Assembly: GCF_013393905.1 (NCBI RefSeq)
Contig: NZ_CP040272.1
Span: 6,209,501 to 6,273,500, forward strand
Origin: Nostoc sp. C052
GTDB lineage: Bacteria; Cyanobacteriota; Cyanobacteriia; Cyanobacteriales; Nostocaceae
Direction: 5' to 3'
Length of the DNA: 64,000 bases
Made by a program: the position numbers and the translations under genes. The notes under the pieces were generated by a model. That model was not told the DNA's origin. It saw only the letters and a program-made list of their open reading frames with translations, and made no database searches. The stretch's first letter is position 1, and each line of letters opens with the position of its first letter. Shown here in pieces: positions 51,630 through 60,509 of this stretch.

Positions 51630-53015
51630 TTAGGTTTGTTCAACAGACTCAATCTCGGAAGTCAAAAGATAAAAACGCCCAATCAAAAACACCGCACCCA
51701 TGAGTAGCCCTAGCATTAAACCCAACCATAAACCTATCGGGCCCCAACCAAAAGTAAATGCCATTAGATAGCCCCCACCTAGACCTACTCCCCAGTAAGC
51801 AAACATAGTGATTAAGGTTGGTATTCGGGTATCTTTCAAGCCGATCAAAGCAGCAGCAGCAATAGTCTGAATAGAATAAAATATCTGGACTATTGCTGCT
51901 ACGCCTAGAAAATAAATTGCCGTTTTAATTATTTCGATATTATCTAAATTACTGGTATCCAAATACATTGCCACAATATAGTTAGGAAATAGCAAAAAAA
52001 TTAGTGCCACAATACTCACGCAGGGAGTAGCAAGGGCAATGCAGACAAATCCCGCTCTGCTTGCACCCTTAAGGTCATTTTGTCCCCTCAACTGTCCTAC
52101 TCTCATCGTGACGGCATAGGAAATACCTATAGATATTGTTTCGACAAAACTTTCTGTTTCGACAGTAATTTCATGGGCTGCTAAAGTCTCTGTCCCAAAC
52201 CACCCCATCATTAAAGCAGTGGCAGTGAATACTCCAATTTCTGCTCCATACTGTAATCCCAAAAACCATCCAGTTTGGAAGATATCTAAAAACATATCTT
52301 TATCAAAGTGATGCAGAGCGGAATCAAGTTGGTAATCTTTAAAGTAGTTATCCAAGCAAATCCAACTGGCGGCAGCGATAAAATTCAGCCAAAAAATGAG
52401 TACGCTTGCCCAACCAATACCAGCTAACCCAAGGGCTGGGAAACCAAATTTACCGAACATTAAGATGTAATTGGCAGCCCCATTCAATAATAGTCCAGCT
52501 ACCGTAATTACTATTAAGAATTGGGGGCGATTGAGGGCAGAGCTAACTTCTTTTAAAATACAAAAACCAAGTGCAGCAGGAAAACCCCAAACAATAGACC
52601 GTAAATAGGTTTGAGCCAATAATACATTGCTTTCTTCTTGACCAGTCACCAGTAGGATATAGTCAAAGTGCCAAATAATAAACATCACAGGTAAGCACAT
52701 CGTCACTGCTAACCAAATTCCTTGACCGGTAGCACGGCTAACTTGCTCTATTTTTCCTGCACCAAAAGCATTTGCAACACTCACACCCGCAGCGGAAAGA
52801 ATAGAACGACAAATAGAAGCTAGAGTCGAAAAGGTAACAGCACCTAAAGCACCCGCAGCTAAAGCTTGGCTGTTAAGTAAGCCCATCATCACCCCATCTA
52901 ATAAAGGAATGCCCGCTTCTAATATTTGAGTAATTACTAAAGGTACTGCCAATTGCAGGCAGGCTTGGATTTCTAATATCAGTTCTGACTTAAATTCTTT
53001 TGAAGTTAACTCCAT
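51630..53015 (-). CDS. MATE family multidrug/metabolite exporter
   Basis: A 461-residue protein with about twelve membrane helices in two six-helix bundles. MATE landmarks are visible: the N-terminal LQLAVPLVITQILEAGIPLL, LLNSQALAAGALGAVTFSTL, SILSAAGVSVANAFGAGK, and in the second half TALMMGWFGTETLAAHEITV. It exports organic cations or metabolites by antiport with Na+ or H+. It is convergent with the KamA/SET/ATP-grasp row, so it might export that pathway's product, though opposite strand weakens this. The ATG at 53015 is the start. Confidence 0.92.
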   Translation of the reverse strand: MELTSKEFKSELILEIQACLQLAVPLVITQILEAGIPLLDGVMMGLLNSQALAAGALGAVTFSTLASICRSILSAAGVSVANAFGAGKIEQVSRATGQGIWLAVTMCLPVMFIIWHFDYILLVTGQEESNVLLAQTYLRSIVWGFPAALGFCILKEVSSALNRPQFLIVITVAGLLLNGAANYILMFGKFGFPALGLAGIGWASVLIFWLNFIAAASWICLDNYFKDYQLDSALHHFDKDMFLDIFQTGWFLGLQYGAEIGVFTATALMMGWFGTETLAAHEITVETESFVETISIGISYAVTMRVGQLRGQNDLKGASRAGFVCIALATPCVSIVALIFLLFPNYIVAMYLDTSNLDNIEIIKTAIYFLGVAAIVQIFYSIQTIAAAALIGLKDTRIPTLITMFAYWGVGLGGGYLMAFTFGWGPIGLWLGLMLGLLMGAVFLIGRFYLLTSEIESVEQT

Positions 53016-53138
53016 TGGGCACGAAAATTAAGGGGGGTGCAAAAAAAGTAACACTTAAGTATATATTAAGATATATTAACACTTAGGTAACTCCAAGAAA
53101 TAAATTATCCAACATTGTGGGGTTGGCATCCTACCATA
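53016..53138. other. Gap upstream of the MATE gene
   Basis: It is AT-rich with a short att-type repeat and no gene. The likely MATE promoter lies here, but no clear box is visible. Confidence 0.4.
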
Positions 53139-53325
53139 GGTGTCAACTTAAGCTGAAACCCTTTTCAAATCTCGTTTCCAGCCGGAGGCTGGAAATGCAA
53201 CTCAAAAGCGGCTCTGTCGCCAGTTCGAGAGGCGGAGCCTCAACGACAAGCATTCCCAGTCGGAGACTGGGAACGAGGCAATCTAAAAGCTAGTTCTAGA
53301 TTTGGTTTCACGTTAAGTTGACACC
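53139..53325. repeat. Nested MITE-like elements
   Basis: Outer ends ggtgtcaacttaagctgaaa (53139 on) and tttcacgttaagttgacacc (ending 53325) are inverted. Inside, ctcgtttccag (53171 on) and ctgggaacgag (ending 53277) are another inverted pair, with the palindromes ccagccggaggctgg and cccagtcggagactggg. The inner unit resembles the one nested at 44399-44515. Confidence 0.75.
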
Positions 53326-53473
53326 AATGTACCCTGGGGGAAGCCGCAACTCTTGGAGACGTGAACGCGAGTGCGTCTACATGAATTACCCCTACATCTT
53401 GCGATATAATTTCGTACCGCATTTGAGTGAGAACAGCTATAACTCAACATTCACAACTCATAACTTTCTCAGA
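53326..53473. other. Remaining gap to the transglycosylase gene
   Basis: It carries a common Nostoc word (gtgaacgcgagtgcgtctac) and no gene. Confidence 0.4.
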
Positions 53474-55669
53474 TTATCGCGCTGGTAGTTTTGGGTGTGT
53501 AGTCGAGTATTTGGCGACGATGCCAGATATCTCTGGGTTGTAAAGCCTGAGATAATTCCAGTAGTTGCCAAATACTTGCCGCACATAATTTTTGGTTTCA
53601 TCAAAGGGAATTTCTTCAACAAACTCGTCTGGATCTTGTGTAGTTAGAGTTTGCAGCCATTTGGAGACATTGCCAGGGCCAGCATTGTAACTAGCGATCG
53701 CCAACAGAGAGTTATTGTTATATTGCTGATGAGTATGATCCAAATACCATGTACCTAGCATGATGTTATCGTTGGGATTTTCTAGGTTTATGGTTTTGAA
53801 ATCCACCTTGATTTGTGGGGCAATCCATTGAGCGGTGCTTGGTAACAGCTGCATTAAACCAGTGGCGTTAGCACTGGATTTGATTTTTGGCTCAAACCGT
53901 GATTCCTGACGGATTAAGGCAGTGACTAACAGCGGATTGAGTTTACGCTCAGTAGACCACTTTTCAATCTCCCGAAGATAGGGAAATGGATAACGGGCTT
54001 GCCAGTAGGTGATTTGTTTGCTCAGAGTTTGATATTGGGCCAGTTCTGCGGGGATTTCGCGGTCTTCCAATTTAGAAATTTTGTCAATTCCGATGAGATT
54101 TTCTCCCTTAGCCTGCCGCATCAACCCTTCAGTAAACTGCTCTGCTACCGTTGGCTGAAGTTTGTTCTGAAATTCTGTTTGCCATTGTAACCAGGCATCG
54201 CGGTCTTGACCCAGCAGATATAATTCTTTGAAAGTCTCAGAACCAGCAGGCGGTACTGGACGTTGGGGTGCAATTACTTCTGGGTTCATGGCGCGCACAT
54301 TATCAAAGTTGCCGACATTTAGCCCTAGCATGGTTGCGGCTCGCCAAGCATAGTAAGAATAAGGAAACTGGCTAATCACATATTCATAAGCAGTTTTAGA
54401 ATCCTGCTGCTTGCCTAGTAAAGCCGTCCATTTACCTACCCAAAAGCCTGCTCTCGGAGCCAAAATACTGTTGGGGTTGTTGGTAACAATTGGTTCTGCC
54501 CATTGCCAAGCACCGACGTAATCTTTAACATTGGCTTTATCTTGGGCTATTTTCCAGCGATATTCTGCGGCTTCATCAGAATTACCGTATTTAGCTATGA
54601 GTATTTGCCATGCGGCGCTAGCTGACTTTTGATCCTTGAGAGTTTGGAGAGTTTTAGCTTTTTGTGCCAGTGCAGTACCAGCAAGTTTTGGAAATTTACT
54701 AATTACCTGATCGAGATAGGGTAAGCCGTCTTTAGGGATTTTTGCGGTTTCTGCTAACCGTAGTAGAGCATTCCCAGTTTCCTCAGTATTTGGAAATTGT
54801 TGCACCAATTGTTTGTAGGTGGCGATCGCTATTTCTTTATCTTTGCCTCCCACCTGTAACCCTCGTGCGGTACGGTAGAGGTTACGCGATGTTTTGGGTG
54901 CTTTGGCATAAGCATTGGCCGCTTTCAGAAATTGACTATTTTCCCAATAGCTTGTACCAATTAGTTCCCAATTTTCGGGTTTCAGGGTAGGCTGTTTGAC
55001 TAACTGATCTAAAACGCCTACTATGCCTGGTTGGTCATAAGCATAAGTAGCCAAAATCAATTGTAAATTGGGCTGATTGGGATTTTCTTGCAAGCGTTTG
55101 CGAATAATTTCCCAAGTTAGAGGATTGCTAGGAAATTGAGCGATCGCGGTTTCTTGTTGCTTCGGTTGAGCAATTAGATATAGCGCTTTCACGCTGGCCG
55201 CTTCTTTGGGATACTGTTTCAGCACCTTTTGCCTGAGATCCGAGGCTTTGCCATCCTCACCCAGCATATCTTCTGCCTGGGCAAGTTTGAGCAAAATATA
55301 GGGCGCGAGGATGGGATAGTCTTTTTCTAGTCCTTGGAGTAAAACTAAGGCTTTTTTCCCTTGGGTTCTTTCAATGTAATCACTCGCCAAAAGATAACGA
55401 GCGCGATTTCGGTCTGGCGATTGCGATTCTTGGGCGATCGCTGCTAGTTTTGCCGCCCGTTCTGGCAGCGATTGTGATATCAGTGGAAAGACGGCTGATT
55501 GAGCCTTACTCGCCTCTGATGTTTGCTCCGTTTTATTCTGACTCAGTTTGAGCCATTTCCCTAGAGATTTGCCGATCTCCGGTGCTGATACCATTGCCCC
55601 AGCTAAAAAGGCAAACAGTGCTGCACCCGCGATTATCGAAATTTGCTTTTTCTGTAGTTTCTTCAGCAT
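53474..55669 (-). CDS. Soluble lytic transglycosylase (Slt-like), exported
   Basis: A 731-residue enzyme that cuts peptidoglycan glycan strands. An N-terminal signal or anchor (ISIIAGAALFAFLAGAMVSA) is followed by a helical superhelical domain with TPR-like pairs (for example YLIAQPKQQETAIAQF) up to about residue 560. The SLT domain follows: ALIRQESRFEPKIKSSANAT with the catalytic Glu at about 588, GLMQLLPSTAQWIA, and ASYNAGPGNVSKWL. Size and layout match Slt70. It may help in septal or pilus-related wall remodelling. The ATG at 55669 opens the signal. It is single on the minus strand. Confidence 0.93.
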   Translation of the reverse strand: MLKKLQKKQISIIAGAALFAFLAGAMVSAPEIGKSLGKWLKLSQNKTEQTSEASKAQSAVFPLISQSLPERAAKLAAIAQESQSPDRNRARYLLASDYIERTQGKKALVLLQGLEKDYPILAPYILLKLAQAEDMLGEDGKASDLRQKVLKQYPKEAASVKALYLIAQPKQQETAIAQFPSNPLTWEIIRKRLQENPNQPNLQLILATYAYDQPGIVGVLDQLVKQPTLKPENWELIGTSYWENSQFLKAANAYAKAPKTSRNLYRTARGLQVGGKDKEIAIATYKQLVQQFPNTEETGNALLRLAETAKIPKDGLPYLDQVISKFPKLAGTALAQKAKTLQTLKDQKSASAAWQILIAKYGNSDEAAEYRWKIAQDKANVKDYVGAWQWAEPIVTNNPNSILAPRAGFWVGKWTALLGKQQDSKTAYEYVISQFPYSYYAWRAATMLGLNVGNFDNVRAMNPEVIAPQRPVPPAGSETFKELYLLGQDRDAWLQWQTEFQNKLQPTVAEQFTEGLMRQAKGENLIGIDKISKLEDREIPAELAQYQTLSKQITYWQARYPFPYLREIEKWSTERKLNPLLVTALIRQESRFEPKIKSSANATGLMQLLPSTAQWIAPQIKVDFKTINLENPNDNIMLGTWYLDHTHQQYNNNSLLAIASYNAGPGNVSKWLQTLTTQDPDEFVEEIPFDETKNYVRQVFGNYWNYLRLYNPEISGIVAKYSTTHPKLPAR

Positions 55670-56404
55670 GAATACCCGCTGAAAAGTTCCGGTGAATTTC
55701 TTGAAACTCTAACACTCCTAACCATCAGTGTTACCAAATTTTAATTTTAGATTTTTTATTTTATGTAGAAAAATACTAATTTTCAATCCTACACTTGGCA
55801 GTATTGAGTAGATAGCACATATTAGATACTATTACATCTACCTTGGGTATATCATAAATGCAATTCGTCGCCACCACTTGGTAGTGAAAACCCAATCCCC
55901 AATCCTTTTTACGTCAATACAGTTCGCATAAGCACTCTTCACTTTTCTTATGGTCTGGGAATTGGTTAAAGGAGAAGGGGTAAAGGATGTATTTACAACT
56001 TTCCCCCTTTCCCCTTTAACCGATATTCACAAAAAAATTTCATGTTAAAAATGTATCGTGATTATTCAGAAAAATAACGAATCAGAATTGGTAAGGCGAT
56101 CGCGAAGTGCTACTGTCAGTTAGAGATAAGAAGCTTTTGCGTTATGTGTCATATTTAATAACGCTGCATATATCTTGCAAACCTTTTTATTTTTCTCTGC
56201 TACCCTAGTTGATTGAGCCGATACGTAACATCCACTCCTTAAGGCACAATGTATGAAACTCTGATTGTTTCGTGAATAAGCATTGTCCAAGGGAATTCTC
56301 ATACATTGTGCCTGAATCAAGGAATGCGGGTTTCAGCTTTCTCGGCTAACTTTTAAAACATCCTTTCAATGCCCTCTAAATTCGATTGTGTTTCCAGATA
56401 GCAA
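55670..56404. other. 735-bp gap after the transglycosylase
   Basis: It contains two inverted pairs: a purine-rich one at about 55970-56022 (ggttaaaggagaaggg against ccctttcccctttaacc) and the 15-bp pair at 56242-56313. Small frames here (for example 56120-56320) have no family match. No tRNA is seen. Confidence 0.55.
56242..56313. repeat. 15-bp inverted repeat AGGCACAATGTATGA
   Basis: Arms aggcacaatgtatga (56242-56256) and tcatacattgtgcct (56299-56313) are exact inverse copies, separated by 42 bp. It lies upstream (on the minus strand, downstream) of the secreted gene at 56405. Confidence 0.65.
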
Positions 56405-57034
56405 CTACTTCTGACAATCTCCTGAACCTCCTGTGTAAACGATCGATTGATAGCGTCCTTGGTCTGTTTGAATTGTTACACAGTAGTTGGTTTTACCTTC
56501 TAGCCAGTAGCCGTAGCCTGAATTATCACTCTTGACCCATCGATAGCCCCGTTCTTTCACTGCGTTTTCTGCCTGTCCAGCCCTTGCCCCAACTAGATCG
56601 CGCAACCGAGGGACGGTAGTACCTGCTTCCGGCTGACGCCTAGCAGCAACCCTACCATTTCTGTTACCTGAGTTTTGTCGATTGGCAGATGTATCCCAAT
56701 AGACAAAAATCGACTCATTGGCCAGACGATAAATCTGTCCTCGATCGCCAAGTCCAGCTTGTCGATAGGCAGCATTACCATTTTGATCGCGATAATTGCC
56801 GGGTCGATTACCCGAAGGGAGCAGGTCATAGCTATTACCATTTTCCAGTTGAATGCTAACCGTACCCTGCCGTTGGGAAAAGGTACACGGCCCAGAAGAT
56901 GTGGCGCGGTCTTCTCCTTTTGGGAATACATCACAACGGGCATTCACAGTATCGGCTTTGACGGATGCGGGAAAACTCAAAGAAGCGATCGCCAGTGCTA
57001 CCGCTAAAAAAGAATTTGAAGATTTGATCGCCAT
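56405..57034 (-). CDS. Secreted protein of unknown function with a Cys-containing C-terminal domain
   Basis: A 209-residue protein with a signal peptide ending FPASVKADT. The mature N-terminal part has an OB-like pattern, with Cys in RCDVFP and PCTFSQ, and GNYRDQNGNAAY. After a basic linker comes a separate domain: LRDLVGARAGQAENAVKERG, YGYWLEGKTNYCVTIQTD and a final SGDCQK. The two C-terminal Cys could form a disulfide. I know no function. The C-terminal domain occurs as a stand-alone unit in other cyanobacterial secreted proteins I recall. The ATG at 57034 is well placed. Confidence 0.7.
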   Translation of the reverse strand: MAIKSSNSFLAVALAIASLSFPASVKADTVNARCDVFPKGEDRATSSGPCTFSQRQGTVSIQLENGNSYDLLPSGNRPGNYRDQNGNAAYRQAGLGDRGQIYRLANESIFVYWDTSANRQNSGNRNGRVAARRQPEAGTTVPRLRDLVGARAGQAENAVKERGYRWVKSDNSGYGYWLEGKTNYCVTIQTDQGRYQSIVYTGGSGDCQK

Positions 57035-57323
57035 AAAACTCCTGAGTTATGACAACGAAGATAACGTTTTATATCATCCCCTAAATGTGTATTTGCTAGT
57101 TAACATTTGTAAACCTTCTTAATCAGTGGATCGAAAATTTTTTCAGAAGCCTGATCAGTCCTTAATTTTTCCTTGGAAACACCATTGCCTAAATCAGCTT
57201 CTAATCTACCTTTCAAGCACCTCTGTTCTGGATGTAGAGCTTTCAAAAATTTTCGTTCTACTGAAATTAATTGATGATAGAGAATTAAAGTAGGACGATG
57301 ACCGACACTAAGACTTAGTTATT
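57035..57323. other. Gap before the first invertible-segment copy
   Basis: It is AT-rich. No gene and no promoter box is certain. Confidence 0.4.
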
Positions 57324-57652
57324 CAATCACTTTACCAAGAAGGGGAAAGGGGAAAGGGTACAGAATTTATAACTTTTCCCCACAAGGTATAAAGCCCCTG
57401 TTTTTAAATAGGTCGAACAAAAAAAGAAGATAATACCCGCCACGTAGTGCGTTCGCCCTTGGCGTCTTGTAGAGAGAAGGAAGCCGCGTCTTTATTTGAA
57501 ACCCCTGCTTTTAAGTCACTGGTTCCCTTTTCCCTTTTCCCTTTTTTATCAGAGATTATGTTCCTGTTTAATCGCTTCTTCCATTCAATAATTCGGTTTG
57601 TGCTAGTCAGTGTGATGACGATCGCAATGGTACTTGGTTGGAGTGCGATCGC
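57324..57652 (+). repeat. Direct repeat copy 1 (leader and first codons of an MscS gene)
   Basis: It runs from caatcactttaccaagaagg to the end of codon 31 or so of a truncated channel gene. It matches 61776-62154 except that the 172-bp core (57356-57527) is inverted. Confidence 0.85.
57356..57527 (+). repeat. 172-bp core, orientation 1
   Basis: It is the reverse complement of 61830-62001 in 170 of 172 positions. The flanks are aaggggaaaggggaaaggg on the left and the pyrimidine-rich ttcccttttcccttttcccttt type on the right (given in part), which form inverted repeats able to recombine. Confidence 0.88.
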
Positions 57653-57677
57653 TTGTGCAGAGGAACAGTTGCAGTAA
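57558..57677 (+). pseudogene. Truncated MscS-type channel leader peptide (duplicate of 62060)
   Basis: This 39-codon frame reads MFLFNRFFHSIIRFVLVSVM, then TIAMVLGWSAIACAEEQLQ, and stops. The first 33 residues are nearly identical to the N-terminus of the MscS gene at 62060. The rest of the channel is absent, so it is either a dead copy or a short membrane peptide. The frame opens further upstream, into the invertible core, but that part is repeat DNA. Confidence 0.75.
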
Positions 57678-57936
57678 GTTTTTCCCCTCTGCCCCTCTGC
57701 TCCATCAAACGCCTGAAACTTTTGAGAAATGCGGGCTTACCAGAACGGTTAAAATCTTTTGCTGGACAACGTTCTGTAAGTAAAAATAATCACTTAATTA
57801 TACAAAAACGGTATCATATGGTATTATTTTTTGGCGTTGGCAAAACTTTTCGGTCTACTGACTCTACCATTCAACCTCCTGGTGATAGAGCGATCCAATC
57901 AATTTATATATATTCAAAACAACAATCAACATAACA
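57678..57936. other. Gap after the truncated leader
   Basis: It contains ctctgcccctctgctcc repeat words (57684-57703) and an AT-rich rest that likely holds the promoter of the gene at 57937. No gene is supported. Confidence 0.45.
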
Positions 57937-58638
57937 ATGAAAACATTGCGAGCTTTAACGCCGATCGCGCTGGGTTTACTCACGCTTACAGTCGCAAGTT
58001 CTGTAAATGCTCAAGCGATAATCGATACTGTAGACAATGGTAATTTAAGTGTGACGGGGATGACACGAGGAAGCGGTTGCACAGTCCTTTTTAGCCCTCG
58101 AGGGGAGCTACTTCAAAATGGTCGTTCCTGTAGTTCAAAAGAAATTGGTAAAGCTCAAGCTGCGATCGATACCTATCTCCGGGAGCAAGGCGCACCTGAG
58201 CGCAACAGTGGCAACTCAATGCGGCAAAGACTGACCTTAATCTGCTACGGTGAAGGTCGCAAGCCAGGTATTGAAAGCCGCAACAGCTATGAATGGAACT
58301 CAAGTCGTCATCGCTATGAACTGCAAAATCGTATAGAGTCTTCGACAGACGAGTTTGATTCTGAGGTTCAAGTCGAGATTCGTAATAGGCAGGGAAAAAT
58401 TCATCTGGCCGGAAAGCTCATCCCACCAATTAATTCAGGCGGTACTGATGGATGGTGGAACCTCAAGGATCTTCGTGTCACACCTGAGCAAATCACGGGA
58501 AAATACGAAGTAAATGGGCTAAATCATCCGCGTGTTGAGATCGATCGACGCAGTGGACGGATTGCCATTAATGGGATTGAGAATTTCCGTGGTACTTGCG
58601 ATTCCGGTGACTGGAGCAGTGGCAGAACTCGTTTCTAG
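57937..58638 (+). CDS. Secreted protein of unknown function
   Basis: A 233-residue protein with a signal peptide ending VNAQA. The mature part begins with TVDNGNLSVTGMTRGSGCTV (Cys), followed by LQNGRSCSSKE and a helix (GKAQAAIDTYLREQ). A beta-rich C-terminus follows (for example VQVEIRNRQGKIHLAGKLIP, then ENFRGTCDSGDW). I recognise no family. The four Cys residues suggest disulfides and export. It is followed by a 349-bp gap. The coding potential is supported by codon use and the signal peptide. Confidence 0.65.
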   Translation: MKTLRALTPIALGLLTLTVASSVNAQAIIDTVDNGNLSVTGMTRGSGCTVLFSPRGELLQNGRSCSSKEIGKAQAAIDTYLREQGAPERNSGNSMRQRLTLICYGEGRKPGIESRNSYEWNSSRHRYELQNRIESSTDEFDSEVQVEIRNRQGKIHLAGKLIPPINSGGTDGWWNLKDLRVTPEQITGKYEVNGLNHPRVEIDRRSGRIAINGIENFRGTCDSGDWSSGRTRF

Positions 58639-59005
58639 TCTGCTGTATTGTTGGGTTTCGTCTTTGTCTTGACGAAACCCATGTCTTCGCAGGTTGCAAA
58701 CTCGCTCTATCGGTGGCATCAAGACCTTCTTGTTTAGCAGTGAAGACTTAATGTTGGTGCAGACGCGATCGCATTGCTCCCTTCGACACTAGCTAATAGG
58801 CGAAAAATTGAGGTAAGTCTGAAGAAATATTAAAGGCAAAACGATAAAACAACAATCAAGATACATTTAGATAGATTTGAATACCATCAACAACATAGTA
58901 CCAATCTTCAAATTTGAAGATTAATACTTTTGCTTGGGGTAATTTAATTAAGCTGAACGGGTTGCTAATTAATTAGAACAATAAGCAATGAGGAGAAACT
59001 ATCAC
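58639..59005. other. Gap between two secreted-protein genes
   Basis: A possible terminator-like inverted pair (gggtttcgtc at 58650 and gacgaaaccc at 58671) lies just after the stop codon. The remainder is AT-rich and probably holds the next promoter. Confidence 0.5.
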
Positions 59006-59431
59006 ATGAAAAACTCTGCCTTGACTCTTATTCGTAGTGTTTTAGCCGCCTCAGTCATCACCACATCGCTCACATTTAGCTTCACTGCACCGTCGTTAGC
59101 TCAGGCTCATACGACTGTACGGTTTTCCACTGGCAAAGACAACACTTATATACAGTCTTCGATCGCGGGCAACCAATACCATGACTACATTCTGAATGCG
59201 CGGGCAGGACAGACGATATCGGTTTCGTTGATTACCAAAGGAGCAGCATACTTCAACATTCTTTCACCAGACAGCACAGATCGGGCAATTTATAACAGCT
59301 CAATATCGGGCAACGATGGAAACATTCGTTTGTCAGAGAGTGGCAACTATACAGTTCGTGTGTATCTAAAGGGTGGCAATAAGGATAGAAATCGAACGGT
59401 TCCTTTTGAACTTTCAGTCGGTATCTTGTGA
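59006..59431 (+). CDS. Small secreted beta-rich protein of unknown function
   Basis: A protein of about 141 residues with a signal peptide (start MKNSALTLIRSVLAASVITT, cleavage near LAQA). The mature part is beta-rich, including VRFSTGKDNTYIQSSIAGNQ, HDYILNARAGQTISVSLITK and ESGNYTVRVYLKGGNKDR. It resembles secreted domains that bind glycans, as in pre-peptidase C-terminal domains, and YNSSISGNDG could be a turn. No catalytic motif is seen. Start choice: the ATG at 58988 overlaps the ribosome-binding site aggag (58990-58994), so the ATG at 59006, placed 11 bp after it, is the true start. Confidence 0.72.
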   Translation: MKNSALTLIRSVLAASVITTSLTFSFTAPSLAQAHTTVRFSTGKDNTYIQSSIAGNQYHDYILNARAGQTISVSLITKGAAYFNILSPDSTDRAIYNSSISGNDGNIRLSESGNYTVRVYLKGGNKDRNRTVPFELSVGIL

Positions 59432-59915
59432 TGGTTGCTTTTCAATACTAAACAAAAGCTTGAAAACTGTTAAGAGCGATGCGATAAACGTATCGCTCCT
59501 AACAGTTTTCTCGATCGCTGGAAGTGCAACAGTCCAAACACCTCCAACAGCGTATTATACGCGGGATCTTAGGCAGAAATTTTCTGCCCAATATAAGGAA
59601 ACTCCAAAAAATAAATTATCCAATTTTTGGAATCACAACGACTTTTCCTCCCCCTGCTCTCTGCTCCTCTGCCCTAAAAGCAATGGGATATTTTTTTATT
59701 TGGAATTCCCTAATATAGTTCGGTGGCTACCAACCAATACTTCTCGGGTTTTGCATTTTTAACTCGGAATCAGGTTTGGGTTAAAGGTTTTTTCTTTCCT
59801 TTTCCCCTTAACCGAGAAGTATTGGGCTACCAACGACCATCTTTTGAGACATGGTAAAACACAAATCACCCTCATCAGCTTCACGCCTGTTTAGCACCGC
59901 AAAAAGGAAAATTGT
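59432..59915. other. 484-bp gap with two hairpin elements
   Basis: The first is gaaaactgttaagagcgat (59462 on) with its inverse ending at 59510, a likely terminator for the preceding gene. The second is ccaatacttctcgg (59734-59747) with ccgagaagtattgg (59812-59825). Frames here are not convincing. Confidence 0.6.
59462..59510 (+). terminator. Long imperfect hairpin after the beta-rich secreted gene
   Basis: The left arm gaaaactgttaagagcgat and the right arm atcgctcctaacagttttc pair with one mismatch around an 11-base loop. It starts 30 bp after the stop. A short t-rich end (ttttctcg) follows. Confidence 0.55.
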
Positions 59916-60509
59916 ATGTCCCCCCTAAGACACGAAGCCCCTGTACCGGTTGAATATCGACTGCTTGGACTCGATCGTCGCCTCATTTGGCCGACGGCGA
60001 GCGTTTATCTTGTGGTGTTTTTATGGTCTGGAGTCATGCCAGCCATCAACGAGGCTGTTCATAACAAGGAGGTTTTAGCAGGGACAGTTTATAATGTCGG
60101 TCCTGTAAGTTTTACGCCAACCCAAGGCTGGGTGATAACTAAAGTCCCATTCCCTGCCGGGAGTTCATCAAACGCAGTGGTCTTCAAAGATGGCGTCACG
60201 TTTAGCGTCAAAAGCGGCGTCTGGAAGGGAACTGCCGAGGAACTCCTCAACCAGATCGTGAAAGACCAGAATGAATTTGTTGTCGAGGGTAAACCAGTTC
60301 CCTTTACAACACCGCAAAAGGTTGCCGGAGTAGCTAAGAGAATTAATGGTTCCGACTATACTGGTCTACTGCTCGCATACGTCGATCGCAAGGGTCAGGC
60401 AGTCGAAGTGATTGTGAAGGGCCCGGCCGCTACCTCCACACAACTGGAGCAACCGATCGCTGACATGATTAAGAGCATCACATTTAAACCAAAGGAGGGC
60501 GATTCGTGA
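59916..60509 (+). CDS. Membrane-anchored protein of unknown function, partner of PrsW
   Basis: A 197-residue protein. One membrane helix lies at residues 24-42 (WPTASVYLVVFLWSGVMPAI), and the rest is outside or in the cytoplasm. The remainder begins NVGPVSFTPTQGWVITKVPF and continues as an alpha/beta domain to a conserved-looking MIKSITFKPKEG end. I know no family. Its stop overlaps the GTG start of the PrsW-type gene (bases GTGA), so the two are translationally coupled. Codon use is GC-richer than in neighbouring genes, which hints at transfer from another genome. It could be a substrate or regulator of the protease. Confidence 0.7.
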   Translation: MSPLRHEAPVPVEYRLLGLDRRLIWPTASVYLVVFLWSGVMPAINEAVHNKEVLAGTVYNVGPVSFTPTQGWVITKVPFPAGSSSNAVVFKDGVTFSVKSGVWKGTAEELLNQIVKDQNEFVVEGKPVPFTTPQKVAGVAKRINGSDYTGLLLAYVDRKGQAVEVIVKGPAATSTQLEQPIADMIKSITFKPKEGDS

